From: Mageeibacillus sp. UBA5439
GTDB taxonomy: Bacteria; Bacillota; Clostridia; Saccharofermentanales; DTU023
Reading direction: 5' to 3'
Assembly: GCA_002427505.1 (NCBI GenBank)
Contig: DIRJ01000016.1
Coordinates: 1 to 48,151 of the forward strand
DNA: 48,151 nucleotides
Below, piece after piece: positions 19,001-28,179 of this stretch (position 1 is the first letter of the stretch; each line of letters begins with the position of its first letter). Under the pieces are notes generated by a model. That model made no database searches, was not told the origin of the DNA, and saw only the letters and a list, made by a program, of their open reading frames with translations. The translations under genes and the position numbers were made by a program.

Positions 19001-19753
19001 CGCCATTTCTTCGGGAGAACGGAGATAGAAACTGTCGGAATTCATACGCATCCGGTCGGGATCAGTCATCTTCTTGCCTGTCTGCATGCAGAGCAGGACT
19101 TCATGCGCAAAATCATCACCCTTATTCAGATAATGGCAGTCATTAGTTGCAACCAGCGGAATATCCAGTTCTTTAGACAGGCGAATCAGATGTGAGTTTA
19201 CTTGGTTCTGTTCCGGAATCTGATTGTCCTGAACTTCAAAGAAGTAGTTGTCAGCGCCAAACAGCTCTTTATAATATAAAGCTGCAGCCCGGGCATCTTC
19301 CAGCTGCCCCCGCATAATCTTGCGCGGCACTTCACCTGAGAGGCAGGCCGTCAGAGCAATCAGACCCTGATGGTATTCTTCCAGCAGGACGCGGTCTACC
19401 CGTGGTTTGTAGTAGAATCCGTCAATAAATCCTTTCGATACCAACTTGATTAAATTATGATAACCCTGATTGTTTTCCGCCAGAAGAATCAGATGATAGG
19501 GGTCGCGGTCAAAGGCGGCATCTTTATCCTGATGCTGGCGCGGTGCTACATAAACTTCGCAGCCGATAATGGGTTTCAGACCCTCCTTGCGCAGACGGCG
19601 ATAAAAATCAAGGATCCCGTACATGGCTCCGTGATCGGTTATGGCACAGGCATTCATGCCCAGCTCTTTTAAGCGCGCCGGCAGATCAGCGATGCGAATA
19701 GCACCGTCGAGCAAACTGTATTCAGTATGAAGATGCAGGTGTGTAAAAGTCAT
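16046..19753 (-). CDS. dnaE: DNA polymerase III subunit alpha (DnaE)
   Basis: This is the replicative polymerase of the DnaE type. The PHP domain opens the protein (HLHTEYSLLDGA, ITDHGAMYG). The polymerase core has GPGRGSGAGSLAAY and the catalytic aspartates in PDFDIDF near 399-405. FQLESSGM, the helix-hairpin-helix region and an OB-fold (near 1000-1080) follow. A charged, proline- and glycine-rich stretch at about 1093-1163 joins the OB-fold to the C-terminal tail and makes the protein longer (1235) than the common 1150-1180. Clostridia normally also carry PolC, which is not in this window. Only 6 bases separate it from pgcA. Confidence 0.96.
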   Translation of the reverse strand: MTFTHLHLHTEYSLLDGAIRIADLPARLKELGMNACAITDHGAMYGILDFYRRLRKEGLKPIIGCEVYVAPRQHQDKDAAFDRDPYHLILLAENNQGYHNLIKLVSKGFIDGFYYKPRVDRVLLEEYHQGLIALTACLSGEVPRKIMRGQLEDARAAALYYKELFGADNYFFEVQDNQIPEQNQVNSHLIRLSKELDIPLVATNDCHYLNKGDDFAHEVLLCMQTGKKMTDPDRMRMNSDSFYLRSPEEMAASFSHIPEAIANTEKIAERCNVELEFGQISLPHFDTGSEESGRDMLERLCRQGLDERLQRRPSHIPRADYEERLKREIKVISSMGFVDYFLIVWDFVRFAREQGIAVGPGRGSGAGSLAAYTLFITDLDPLKYDLMFERFLNPERVSLPDFDIDFCYERRGEVIEYVTEKYGQDHVCQVITFGTLAARAVIRDVGRALDVSYQETDRIAKMVPNVLNITLKQALELNPDLKKSYQEDECTRQIIDLAKKFEGMPRHASTHAAGVIIAGKAVDEIAPLARNDEAIVVQFTKDDIEDVGLLKFDFLGLRTLTVLQECSELVAKNYHQTIDFDGMSYSDPGVFEMIGRGDTIGVFQLESSGMTQFMKELKPSNFEDIIAGVALFRPGPMQEIPRYVESRHDSSKIHYDHPLLEAILEVTYGVIVYQEQVMRIVRDLAGFSLGQADNVRRAMAKKNPEVLAGYRSLFLDGGCDEAGNEVKGAVANGVPRKIASKIFDDVQSFAGYAFNKSHAAAYAAVAYDTGWCKYYYPVEYMAALLNSYLGNLDKANIYVRAAEAMNIAVLPPDVNHSSARFTTENASIRFALAAVKNVGQEAVNELVREREEHGLFTSYGDFLRRCGSLSLNRKMIESLVRSSACDQFNISRSQMIAVIDPYLDQVQASQRNKMDGQLSLFDFVEEESLAVAEPDYPTVPEFSQSERLAMEKEMLGLYVSGHPLKEYERAFSCLPLSSALDLAESARNTAVIDDYKFINDSLQDGDHLITAGLVIADRVLLTKRNERMAFVTIEDATGSFELIVFPRVFEESRELLRENEVLLIAGSLSLREDEDPKVIADKIMLLQPDCERLPDAMQTGRSRPGGNRQYNNGRKKTDPARPAFPEGQVRSRIQQSEAGPPEREADAGLLPKQAGSPPVNHHMSLVIRCQQKPSREFVDAVRATCSYFYGSMPVYIFAEKEGRIMDQLELPSVAPDSETIAMLCRRFGADNLSLL

Positions 19754-19759
19754 CAGGAG

Positions 19760-21520
19760 TTACGCATCTGCTCCCATCAGGCCTTCTATTCTGTCCAGCA
19801 CTGTCGCGGACAAAATTCTCAGTTTTTCATCACATTCTTCCTGAGTATCAGCGTAACAACCAAAATAAATTTTGATCTTCGGCTCTGTGCCCGAAGGCCG
19901 GATACAGAAAAAATCTATACCCTCCATTTCATATAGCAGAACATTGCTGCGCGCATAATTTAAAGCAGTTTCTTCGTTGCCGGCAACATCGATCCTGATC
20001 AGTTTATCAAAATCACTTAAACTCTCAATCGCCAGAGAATGAAATTTATCAAAGGGGTCACTGCGCAGTTCACTCATCGTGTTTCTGATCAGCTCGGAGC
20101 CGCTTTTTCCTTCACGCACTATGGACACGGTGTTTTCTGCCGCATAGCCGTAGCTGGCGTAGATGCGATTCAGCCGGTCCAGCAGTGTTTCGCCGTCTCT
20201 GGCAGCTACCGCAGCCATTTCCGCCAGAAGCATACAGCTGACAATGGCGTCTTTGTCACGCACGGAAGAGCCGGCCAGATAACCAAAGGCCTCTTCGTAA
20301 CCAAACTGGAATTTGCCGTCAGCCAGGTCTTCGTGCTCATGTATGGCTTCAGCAATAAACTTGAAGCCGGTCAGGACGCGGTAGAGATCACAATCATAAG
20401 CGGCACAGATTCTGTCCGTCAGCCGCCCGGAGACGATTGATGAGACCACAAATGACTTCTCAGGCAGAATCCCCAGATTTTTCTTAGTGCTCAAAATATA
20501 GTCAAGCAGCAGAATGCCGATTTCATTGCCTAAAAAAGTGTAATAGCTGCCATCTTCCCGGGGAACAGCGATACCTACGCGATCTGCGTCAGGATCAGTC
20601 GCCATAACCAGAGGCGCCTTCAGCTCTTTGGCCAGTTCTATGGCCAGATTAAGTGTTTCCGGCAACTCCGGATTGGGAAAAGGGGTCGTCGGAAAGTTTC
20701 CGTTGGGAAGCTCCTGCTCGCTGACTACGTGAATGTTTTTAAAACCGCATTTTTTCAAAATACGCCGTACCGGTTTGTTGCCGGTGCCATAGAGGGGTGT
20801 ATAAACAAGGGGCAGGTCTGCATATTCGCCTACGATATTGCCCTGCAGAGACTTCTGCAGCAACGCTGCATCGTAAGCTGCATCGAGATCCGCCCCCATA
20901 TCCTGCCAGAGACTGGTCTGACGCGCTGCTTCCAGACTGAGACTGCCGGCAATAACGCCGGGCAAATCTGTAATTTTATCCATCTCAGCTGCCACACTGT
21001 CAGCTGCATCCGGACCCAGCTGGGCTCCGTCGGCAGCGAAGGCTTTGAAACCATTGTATTCCTTAGGATTATGGCTGGCTGTGATCATCACACCGCCGGC
21101 ACAATTAAAATGGCGTGTCGCAAAAGATAAGAGCGGTACAGGTCTCAGTTCATCGGAAAAATGGACGGACAGGCCGCGGCTGACAAAAATCCGGGCTGTG
21201 AGTTCCGCAAAAAGTCTTGAGTTATTACGCGAGTCATAAGAAATGGCAACACCCCGGCGCATAGCTTCTGCTCCCTGCAGCTTGACCGACTCGGCAAAAC
21301 CTGCTGCGGCCCGGGCAACTGTGTAGATATTCATCCGATTACTGCCTGCCCCCATGATGCCCCGCAGGCCGGCAGTTCCAAACTGAAGATCCTGATAAAA
21401 TCGGTCTTCTATTTGTGCTTTATCTCCGGCAATAGCCTTTAATTCATTACGTGTGCCTTCATCAAAGGACGGATTTTCGGCCCAGTCGAGGTAACGCTTT
21501 TGAGCTATAGTATCAGACAT
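19760..21520 (-). CDS. pgcA: phospho-sugar mutase, alpha-phosphoglucomutase type
   Basis: This enzyme interconverts glucose-6-phosphate and glucose-1-phosphate. All four active-site blocks of the alpha-D-phosphohexomutase family are visible: the phosphoserine loop ITASHNP (near 146-152), the metal loop DPDADR (near 307), the sugar loop FGYEEAFGYL (near 406) and the phosphate loop RPSGTEP (near 540). The long form (586 residues) and the GYEEAFGYL variant match Firmicutes PgcA rather than phosphoglucosamine mutase. Its product feeds GlgC, encoded about 10 kb away on the same strand. Confidence 0.92.
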   Translation of the reverse strand: MSDTIAQKRYLDWAENPSFDEGTRNELKAIAGDKAQIEDRFYQDLQFGTAGLRGIMGAGSNRMNIYTVARAAAGFAESVKLQGAEAMRRGVAISYDSRNNSRLFAELTARIFVSRGLSVHFSDELRPVPLLSFATRHFNCAGGVMITASHNPKEYNGFKAFAADGAQLGPDAADSVAAEMDKITDLPGVIAGSLSLEAARQTSLWQDMGADLDAAYDAALLQKSLQGNIVGEYADLPLVYTPLYGTGNKPVRRILKKCGFKNIHVVSEQELPNGNFPTTPFPNPELPETLNLAIELAKELKAPLVMATDPDADRVGIAVPREDGSYYTFLGNEIGILLLDYILSTKKNLGILPEKSFVVSSIVSGRLTDRICAAYDCDLYRVLTGFKFIAEAIHEHEDLADGKFQFGYEEAFGYLAGSSVRDKDAIVSCMLLAEMAAVAARDGETLLDRLNRIYASYGYAAENTVSIVREGKSGSELIRNTMSELRSDPFDKFHSLAIESLSDFDKLIRIDVAGNEETALNYARSNVLLYEMEGIDFFCIRPSGTEPKIKIYFGCYADTQEECDEKLRILSATVLDRIEGLMGADA

Positions 21521-21630
21521 TGTTATCTCCTTTACAGACGTGATCTCTTTTTATTTATACGCCGCATGGCGGTTGGGTTTTCTTCTTCTACAAGTAAAGT
21601 TTATCACAGCAAATCAGACTAGTGCAGACC

Positions 21631-23676
21631 CTAGATTCGATCGCGTCCGGCCAGCTGGCCCCGCACCGAAATCAGGCGGTCGCGCATTTTGGCGGCTTCT
21701 TCAAACTCAAGATCTTTGGCAAAGTCTTCCATGGCCTTCTGTAAGTTCTTCTCCAGGCGGCGGAGATCTTCTCTTTCATAGCGGGCAATTTGCTCTTCAA
21801 AACTTTCCTGATCTTCGATCAGGGAAGCTTCTTTCTCCCCGACCAGGTCAACAACCGTGTCATAGAGCTCGTAGACATCTTTTTTTATTGTTTGCGGAAT
21901 AATCCGGTGTTCCTTGTTATAGGCAAGCTGGATCTCACGGCGGCGATTGGTTTCTTCGATGGCCTGATCCATGGATTTAGTTACAGTATCAGCATAAAAG
22001 ATTACCTGGCCGTTGACGTTACGCGCAGCCCGGCCGATGATCTGGATCAGCGAAGTGGTAGAACGCAGGAAGCCTTCACGGTCCGCATCAAGAATGGCAA
22101 TCAGAGAAACCTCTGGCAGATCCAGACCTTCACGCAGAAGATTGATCCCGACCAGAACATCGAACTCTCCCCGGCGCAGTCTTTTCAGTATGTTCAACCG
22201 CTCCACCGTCACGATATCAGAATGCAGATACTCGACAGCCAGTCCTTCTTCTGTCAGAAAATCCGTCATATCTTCGGCCATGCGCTTGGTCAGAGTCAAC
22301 ACCAGGCTGCGCTCACCCATGGCGGTTCTCTGGCGGATACGGTCGATCAGGTCATCGATCTGGCCGTCAATAGGATGAATAACAATTTCGGGATCGACCA
22401 GACCGGTAGGACGGATAACTTGCTGGACCACCTGTTCCGAGTGCTCAGCTTCATAGCGCGATGGCGTTGCACTGACAAAAATACTTTGTCCCATCCGCTG
22501 TTCAAATTCTTCAAATTTCAGCGGCCGGTTGTCAAAGGCTGAGGGCAGGCGGAAACCGTAGTTGACCAGTGATTCCTTGCGCGAACGGTCACCGTGATAC
22601 ATGGCGCCGATTTGCGGAATTGTTACGTGGGATTCATCGATAAAAAGCAGGTAGTCGTCAGGGAAAAAGTCCAGCAAGGTATAGGGCGGCTCGCCAGGCT
22701 TACGGCCGGTCATATGGCGCGAGTAATTTTCAATTCCTTTGCAGAAGCCGGTCTCGGCCAGCATTTCCAGATCATAGCGGGTACGCTGTTCCAGCCGGTA
22801 AGCTTCCAGCAGCTTGTTCTCAGCCTGCAGCTCTGCCAGACGCTCTTCCAGCTCCATCTGGATCGAGACAGTCGCCTGCTGCATCTTGATTTCAGTGGTT
22901 GTGTAGTGGCTGGCCGGAAAGATAGTTACGAAATTACGGCCGTTAAGCGTGCGTCCGGTGATTGCATCAATTTCGCGGATTTCTTCAATTTCGTCACCAA
23001 AGAAAGTCACACGGATGAGCATGCTCTCGGCTGAAGTCGGATAGATGTCCAACGTATCACCGCGCACCCGGAAAGTACCGCGCCGGGTCTCGTAATCGTT
23101 GCGCTGGTATTGAATGCGTATCAGCTCTGAAATAATCAGGTCACGGTCGATGCGCATACCCGGACGCAAAGATATCCTCATATGTTCATAATCATCCGGG
23201 TCACCCAGACCGTAAATACAGGATACGGAAGCGATCACAATCACGTCCCGTCGTTCCAGCAGTGAAGAAGTCGTTTTGTGGCGCAGACGGTCAATCTCAT
23301 CGTTGATGGCAGAATCTTTTTCAATATAAATATCGCGGGAAGGTATGTAGGCTTCCGGCTGATAGTAATCGTAATATGATACAAAATATTCCACAGCGTT
23401 ATCGGGGAACAAGGCTGTAAACTCAGCTGCAAGCTGACCGGCCAGAGTCTTGTTATGAGCAATGACTAAAGCAGGGCGCTGTGTCTCTTCAATAACTTTC
23501 GCCATGGTATAGGTCTTACCCGAACCGGTAACGCCCAGAAGTGTCTGTGCTTTCATACCCCGGTCCAGCCCTGCTGCCAGTGATTTGATGGCAGCAGGCT
23601 GATCCCCGCGGGGCACCATGGGTGATTGCAGGACGAATCTGTTTGCTTCTCTGGCGCTTGGGTTCATGTCCGACAT
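21631..23676 (-). CDS. uvrB: excinuclease ABC subunit B
   Basis: UvrB is the damage-verifying helicase-like subunit of nucleotide excision repair. Walker A (GVTGSGKT) is near residue 46 and Walker B is DESH in LLFIDESHVT. The beta-hairpin region with YYDYYQPEAYIPS is intact, as is the C-terminal UVR coiled coil that contacts UvrC (LEKNLQKAMEDFAKDLEFEEA). ATG 23676 is preferred because AGGGGGG lies 8 bases upstream; an in-frame TTG at 23694 lies upstream of that site. It follows the uracil-DNA glycosylase gene by 66 bases, suggesting a small repair operon. Confidence 0.96.
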   Translation of the reverse strand: MSDMNPSAREANRFVLQSPMVPRGDQPAAIKSLAAGLDRGMKAQTLLGVTGSGKTYTMAKVIEETQRPALVIAHNKTLAGQLAAEFTALFPDNAVEYFVSYYDYYQPEAYIPSRDIYIEKDSAINDEIDRLRHKTTSSLLERRDVIVIASVSCIYGLGDPDDYEHMRISLRPGMRIDRDLIISELIRIQYQRNDYETRRGTFRVRGDTLDIYPTSAESMLIRVTFFGDEIEEIREIDAITGRTLNGRNFVTIFPASHYTTTEIKMQQATVSIQMELEERLAELQAENKLLEAYRLEQRTRYDLEMLAETGFCKGIENYSRHMTGRKPGEPPYTLLDFFPDDYLLFIDESHVTIPQIGAMYHGDRSRKESLVNYGFRLPSAFDNRPLKFEEFEQRMGQSIFVSATPSRYEAEHSEQVVQQVIRPTGLVDPEIVIHPIDGQIDDLIDRIRQRTAMGERSLVLTLTKRMAEDMTDFLTEEGLAVEYLHSDIVTVERLNILKRLRRGEFDVLVGINLLREGLDLPEVSLIAILDADREGFLRSTTSLIQIIGRAARNVNGQVIFYADTVTKSMDQAIEETNRRREIQLAYNKEHRIIPQTIKKDVYELYDTVVDLVGEKEASLIEDQESFEEQIARYEREDLRRLEKNLQKAMEDFAKDLEFEEAAKMRDRLISVRGQLAGRDRI

Positions 23677-23742
23677 GACTTCTTCCCCCCTCAAATTATT
23701 TTGCGGCGGCTAGCAGTCTCTTACTGTGCAATACAGACTTTT

Positions 23743-24342
23743 TCAGTCTTGAGATAGTGGCTTTTTAAGACCCAGTTCAGTCAATTTCTGCCTGACTGCG
23801 TACAGATCCTGCCACAGTTCGGGCCGCCGTCTGTTGTCCCGCAGGATGTAGGCCGGGTGGTAAGTCGGCATTACGAAGTAATCGTTGCTTTCAATCCACC
23901 TGCCGCGCACTTTACTGATACCTTCAGTTCCGCTGGTAAAATAGCGGTAGGCTGTGGCCCCCATCAGCAGGAAGACCTTAGGCTTGACCAGACGAATCTG
24001 GGCAGTGAGCAGACGGCGGCAAGCCTTGGCCTCTTCTTCCCGGGGGTTTCTGTTGTCGGGCGGGCGGCACTTGACGATATTGCAAATGTGGTAATCTTCC
24101 TCTGTCAGCTCAAAGCTGCGCAAGAGTGTATCAAGCAATTCACCGGAACGGCCCACAAAGGGCAGTCCCTGCTTATCTTCATTGGCCCCCGGTCCCTCAC
24201 CCACAATCATGAGCGGAGCATCTATGGAGCCACGCCAGATGACCACATTCTGTCGGCTTTGCGACAGTTCACAGTCCCGGCAGGCGAGACAGCTATCAAT
24301 GAAACCCTGCCAGGCAGGATTAATTTTACTGCTATTATTCAT
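23743..24342 (-). CDS. uracil-DNA glycosylase, family 4 (Fe-S type)
   Basis: This protein removes uracil from DNA. It has the family 4 catalytic block GEGPGANEDKQGLPFVGRSG and the C-terminal YHPAYILR block. Cysteines in CRDC near the start and in KCRPP...ACRRLL are placed to bind the 4Fe-4S cluster typical of family 4 and 5 enzymes. Two ATG codons lie close together; 24342 is chosen because AGGA is 7 bases upstream, whereas only one base separates it from ATG 24348. It is directly upstream of uvrB. Confidence 0.93.
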   Translation of the reverse strand: MNNSSKINPAWQGFIDSCLACRDCELSQSRQNVVIWRGSIDAPLMIVGEGPGANEDKQGLPFVGRSGELLDTLLRSFELTEEDYHICNIVKCRPPDNRNPREEEAKACRRLLTAQIRLVKPKVFLLMGATAYRYFTSGTEGISKVRGRWIESNDYFVMPTYHPAYILRDNRRRPELWQDLYAVRQKLTELGLKKPLSQD

Positions 24343-24358
24343 ACTCATATCCTGAACA

Positions 24359-24364
24359 ATTATA
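24359..24364 (-). promoter_or_regulatory. candidate -10 element of the UDG-uvrB transcript
   Basis: A perfect TATAAT on the minus strand lies 17 bases before the chosen start codon. No good -35 is found 16-18 bases upstream. It would give a very short leader. The rest of the gap (24365-24525) shows no gene. Confidence 0.35.
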
Positions 24365-24525
24365 CCCTAGTCTGCTCAAAACAACACGACTGCAGATAAG
24401 CCTGGCCCTGACGCTGTTTCCGGTGCCGGGTCAGCCGATGCTAACTTGCTGGCAGCTGCAGCTACTAGCTGGAACAAGGCCGGCCCTGCTGACCAGTCAG
24501 GTCACGGCTTAAATCCTTTTTTAAA

Positions 24526-24560
24526 AAAAAGACGCTGCTCTGTACAAGCGGCGTCTTCCT
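24526..24560 (-). terminator. intrinsic terminator of lysS
   Basis: On the minus strand AAGACGC pairs with GCGTCTT, extended by GCT/AGC, and is followed by a run of eight or more T. It lies 22 bases after the lysS stop. Confidence 0.88.
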
Positions 24561-24581
24561 AATTGAAAATATTTATAAAGC

Positions 24582-26078
24582 TTACAGCAGGGGGCGCATG
24601 GTCGGAAAGAGCAGCACGTCGCGGATAGATCCCGAGTCGGTCAAAAACATGACCAGGCGGTCCAGACCTATACCCAGGCCGCCGGTGGGCGGCATGCCAT
24701 ACTCAAGTGCCTCGACGAAATCTTCGTCCGGCAGCTGCGCTTCTTCGTCTCCGGCCTCATGCCGCTTCATCTGATCAGCAAAGCGTTCTTTCTGGTCTAT
24801 GGGGTCGTTCAGTTCGGAATAGGCATTGCCATACTCGCGGCCGCCGATAAAGAGCTCAAATCTCTCCACCAGGCCGTCACTGCCCGGTTTTTTCTTGGTC
24901 AGTGGTGAAATTTCAATCGGATAATCGATCAGAAAAGTTGGCTGTATCAGCTTTTCCTCTGCGTAAAGTTCGAAACAGTGGTTCAAAAGGTCGCCGCGGG
25001 TCATTTCGGGCAGGACCTCAGGAACTTCACGTTCCGCCATCAGCCGGTGGGCAGCAGCATCATCCGCGATCTCGTTAAAATCTATGCCGGCGTATTCTCT
25101 GACTGCATCAATCATGGTCAGACGGCGGAAGGGCGGAGTAAGATCGATGTCCATACCCTGATAGCTGACCTTAAGATCACCGCAGACAGCGTGGGCTGCA
25201 CTGACGATCAGATCCTCAGTCAGTTCCATCATGCCGTGATAATCAGTATAGGCCTGATATAGCTCCAGCATGGTGAATTCAGGATTGTGTTTGGTACTCA
25301 TACCTTCGTTGCGGAAATTGCGTCCGATTTCAAAAACACGCTCGAAACCGCCGACAATCAGTCTTTTCAGATAGAGTTCGGGTGAAATGCGCAGGAAGAG
25401 ATCGAGATCAAGGGCATTATGATGCGTCACGAAGGGTTTGGCTGCGGCTCCACCGGCGATAGTATTAAGCTGGGGAGTCTCCACCTCCAGGAAACCACGC
25501 TTCATCAGTTCCTGACGAATCGTCTGTATTATCAGGCTGCGTTTGACAAAGGTATCGCGCACATCGGGATTAACAATCAAATCAAGATAACGTTTGCGAT
25601 AACGGGTATCAGTGTCGCGCAGGCCATGGAACTTTTCCGGTAAGGGACGCAAAGATTTGCTCAGCAGTTTCCAGCCTGTATTGCGAATAGAGACTTCACC
25701 GCGGTTAGTGCGAAAAACCTGCCCCTCAATCCAGACAAGATCACCGATATCGAGCGACTGCCATTTCTGATAATCGTCTTCGCCCAAGACATCAATTTTA
25801 GTGAAAATCTGAATTTTGCCAGTGGAATCCAGCAAATCGCTGAAGCCTACCTTGCCCATGCCGCGTTTGCTCATGAGTCGTCCGGCTACAGTCACCGTCT
25901 CTTCCTCCAGCTCGTCAAAACTATCGTTTATTTCCTGTGCATGATAGGCAACATCACATTTCCTAATCAAATAAGGATCTTCGCCGGCGGCTCGTAATTG
26001 TTCCAGTTTATCCAGTCTGACCTGTTCCTGATCAGATAAATCAGTAGCTGCATCCTGTGTCAGCTGATCATTTGTCAT
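24582..26078 (-). CDS. lysS: lysine--tRNA ligase (class II)
   Basis: This enzyme charges tRNA-Lys. The N-terminal OB-fold anticodon-binding domain (VTVAGRLMSKRGMGK) precedes the class II catalytic core. Motif 2 is RNFRNEGMSTKHNPEF and motif 3 is GLGIGLDRLVM near the end. ATG 26078 is chosen because AAAGGAG sits 9 bases upstream; the frame is open 11 codons further up with no site. The first 11 bases overlap the end of greA, so translation is probably coupled, an arrangement often seen in Firmicutes. No T-box leader is seen. Confidence 0.96.
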   Translation of the reverse strand: MTNDQLTQDAATDLSDQEQVRLDKLEQLRAAGEDPYLIRKCDVAYHAQEINDSFDELEEETVTVAGRLMSKRGMGKVGFSDLLDSTGKIQIFTKIDVLGEDDYQKWQSLDIGDLVWIEGQVFRTNRGEVSIRNTGWKLLSKSLRPLPEKFHGLRDTDTRYRKRYLDLIVNPDVRDTFVKRSLIIQTIRQELMKRGFLEVETPQLNTIAGGAAAKPFVTHHNALDLDLFLRISPELYLKRLIVGGFERVFEIGRNFRNEGMSTKHNPEFTMLELYQAYTDYHGMMELTEDLIVSAAHAVCGDLKVSYQGMDIDLTPPFRRLTMIDAVREYAGIDFNEIADDAAAHRLMAEREVPEVLPEMTRGDLLNHCFELYAEEKLIQPTFLIDYPIEISPLTKKKPGSDGLVERFELFIGGREYGNAYSELNDPIDQKERFADQMKRHEAGDEEAQLPDEDFVEALEYGMPPTGGLGIGLDRLVMFLTDSGSIRDVLLFPTMRPLL

Positions 26079-26571
26079 TATTATGTACTCCTTTAGGCAG
26101 CGAAATATCAATGATCCTGTATTTTAGCATCCCCGATGGTGTCTTAACTTCGACCACCTGGCCTTTCTGCTTGCCGATCAGTGCCGAGCCTACCGGGGAT
26201 TCATTTGATAATCTGCCGTTAAAAACATCCTCTTCCTGGGCACCGACGATAAGATAGGCTTCCTCATCTCCGGTCTCCTCATCACGCAAAAGCACCTGTC
26301 CGCCCAGACTGACACGTGTTTTGCTGACACGTTTTTCTTCAATGACAGTAGCGTTCTTCAGGATTGTTTCAATTTCATGGATACGGATTTCGTTATCCAC
26401 TTTAGCCAGAGTCGCTTCCTCAAACTCAGAGTTTTCCGAGATATCACCAAATTCACGCGCTTGCTTCAGGCGATCGGCGATGTCTGCGGCTACCCTGGTC
26501 TTGCGGTCCTCCAGCTCGGCATGCAATTCGTTCAATCCGTTATAGGTTAGTTCATATGCTTTTTCTGCCAT
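26068..26571 (-). CDS. greA: transcription elongation factor GreA
   Basis: GreA rescues backtracked RNA polymerase by stimulating transcript cleavage. The N-terminal coiled-coil hairpin carries the acidic tip (the DISENSEFEEA region). The C-terminal FKBP-like domain ends with NESPVGSALIGKQKG and the VKTPSG block. Length 167 is slightly longer than the usual 158. It overlaps lysS by 11 bases. Its start follows GGGGGTAATCT. Confidence 0.95.
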   Translation of the reverse strand: MAEKAYELTYNGLNELHAELEDRKTRVAADIADRLKQAREFGDISENSEFEEATLAKVDNEIRIHEIETILKNATVIEEKRVSKTRVSLGGQVLLRDEETGDEEAYLIVGAQEEDVFNGRLSNESPVGSALIGKQKGQVVEVKTPSGMLKYRIIDISLPKGVHNNDK

Positions 26572-26618
26572 AGATTACCCCCCTGTTTTTCTGTTCAATT
26601 AAAAGGTTTTTATTTATA

Positions 26619-26636
26619 TAGTGGACGCTGCCACTA
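26619..26636. repeat. inverted repeat between guaB and greA
   Basis: TAGTGG and CCACTA are separated by 6 bases, next to an AT-rich tract that on the minus strand reads TATAAA. It may be a weak terminator of guaB or part of the greA promoter. Confidence 0.4.
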
Positions 26637-26681
26637 AGGAAGGATAACATACCAGCCCTCTTTTTGCAGAAAAGCTTGTAA

Positions 26682-28178
26682 TCAGCTGTCTTTGCGGATG
26701 ACATCGTGCGCTCCGCCCTCGACAATACTGGTCGGGGAAACAACCACAAGCCGTGCCTTCTGCTGAAATTCATCTATGCTTAAAGAGCCGCAGGAAACCA
26801 TTGTAGCGCTGATCTTGGCCAGGCTCTTATCTACATTGTCCTTCAGTTTTCCGGCATAAGGCACATAGGAATCAACACCTTCCGCAAAGAGCATCTGACC
26901 GTCATCACCAACTGTTTCATAACGCTGCCAGTTTCTTGCGCGCTCAGACCCTTCACCCCAATATTCCTTGACATAGTTGCCATTTACGGATAAGGTCCGT
27001 CCCGGGCTTTCGTCAAAGCGGGCAAAGTAGCGGCCCAGCATGACAAAGTCAGAGCCCATGGCCAGGGCCAGGGCTATATGATAGTCGAACACAATGCCGC
27101 CGTCGGAACAGAGCGGTATGTAAACACCTGTCTCTGCAAAATAGCGGTCACGTTCCTCAGCTACTGCCAACAAGGCTGAAGCCTGCCCCCTGCCGATACC
27201 TTTTTGTTCGCGTGTGATGCAGATAGACCCGCCGCCTATACCCACTTTGATAAAGGAAGCGCCGGCATCGGCCAGATAACGGAAACCTTCGGCATCAACA
27301 ACATTGCCGCCTCCGACCGGAAAGTCGGGGCCATAATTCTTGCGCACAAAGTCTAAGGTATCTTTCTGCCATTCACTGAAGCCATCCGAAGAGTCGATGC
27401 AGAGGACATCAGCGCCGGCTTCAATCAGTGCAGGCACACGCTCCCTATAGTCATGGGTATTGATACCTGCGCCCACCATCAGGCGTTTGTGGTCATCCAG
27501 AAACTCCGCCGGATTTTCCTTATGCCGGTCATAGTCCTTGCGGAAAACAAAAGCTACCATACGCCCTTCTTTGTCCAGAATCGGCAGTTGATTTATCTTA
27601 TGCTCCCAGATGATGTCATTGGCTTCAGAAAGTGTCATGCCTTCTTCTCCATAGACCACATCGGATATTGGTGTCATGAATTCGGATACAGGAGTTTCAG
27701 GCGACAATCTGGAAACCCGGTAATCACGGCTGGAAACTATGCCGACAAGCTTGCCGTTAGCGCTGCCGTCATCTGTAATGGCTACAGTTGAGTGACCGGT
27801 CTTTTCTTTGAGCTTCAACACATCTGACAGCTTATCGTCAGGTTTCAGGTTGCTGTCACTGCCGACAAAACCTGCTTTATACTTCTTGGCCCGCAAGACC
27901 ATGTCGCATTGCGACTCGATCGCCTGTGAGCTGAAAACAAAGGCCAAACCTCCGGAACGTGCCAGAGCTATGGCCATGCGATCACCGGATACGGATTGCA
28001 TAATAGCCGAAACCAGCGGAATATTCAGTTTAATCGGACACTCTTCTTCACCTTTCCGGTACTTAACCAGAGGTGTGACCAGGGACACATTGTTCGTATT
28101 TGTCTCACGGCTTGTGAGATTCGGCAACAGGAGGTACTCACTAAAAGTTCTTGATAATTCAGAATCTATCTTTGCCAT
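26682..28178 (-). CDS. guaB: IMP dehydrogenase
   Basis: This enzyme oxidises IMP to XMP in GMP synthesis. The catalytic loop is GGGSICITREQKGIGRGQ with the catalytic Cys near residue 317, a variant of the common GPGSICTTR. Two CBS domains lie near residues 95-215 (VGIVSSRDYR, VAFVFRKDYD). The dinucleotide/IMP site CSDGGI and the flap region with KEYWGEGSERA are present. It starts one base after the end of pyrG and has its own AAAGGAG site, so it is co-transcribed with pyrG. Confidence 0.93.
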   Translation of the reverse strand: MAKIDSELSRTFSEYLLLPNLTSRETNTNNVSLVTPLVKYRKGEEECPIKLNIPLVSAIMQSVSGDRMAIALARSGGLAFVFSSQAIESQCDMVLRAKKYKAGFVGSDSNLKPDDKLSDVLKLKEKTGHSTVAITDDGSANGKLVGIVSSRDYRVSRLSPETPVSEFMTPISDVVYGEEGMTLSEANDIIWEHKINQLPILDKEGRMVAFVFRKDYDRHKENPAEFLDDHKRLMVGAGINTHDYRERVPALIEAGADVLCIDSSDGFSEWQKDTLDFVRKNYGPDFPVGGGNVVDAEGFRYLADAGASFIKVGIGGGSICITREQKGIGRGQASALLAVAEERDRYFAETGVYIPLCSDGGIVFDYHIALALAMGSDFVMLGRYFARFDESPGRTLSVNGNYVKEYWGEGSERARNWQRYETVGDDGQMLFAEGVDSYVPYAGKLKDNVDKSLAKISATMVSCGSLSIDEFQQKARLVVVSPTSIVEGGAHDVIRKDS

Positions 28179-28179
28179 T

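Noticed and set aside
21790..22542. 250-codon plus-strand frame opposite uvrB
   Set aside because: It is the complement of conserved uvrB sequence with no start signal.
26079..26111. Upstream start for lysS
   Set aside because: The extra 11 codons lie inside greA and have no ribosome site, while AAAGGAG is well placed for ATG 26078.
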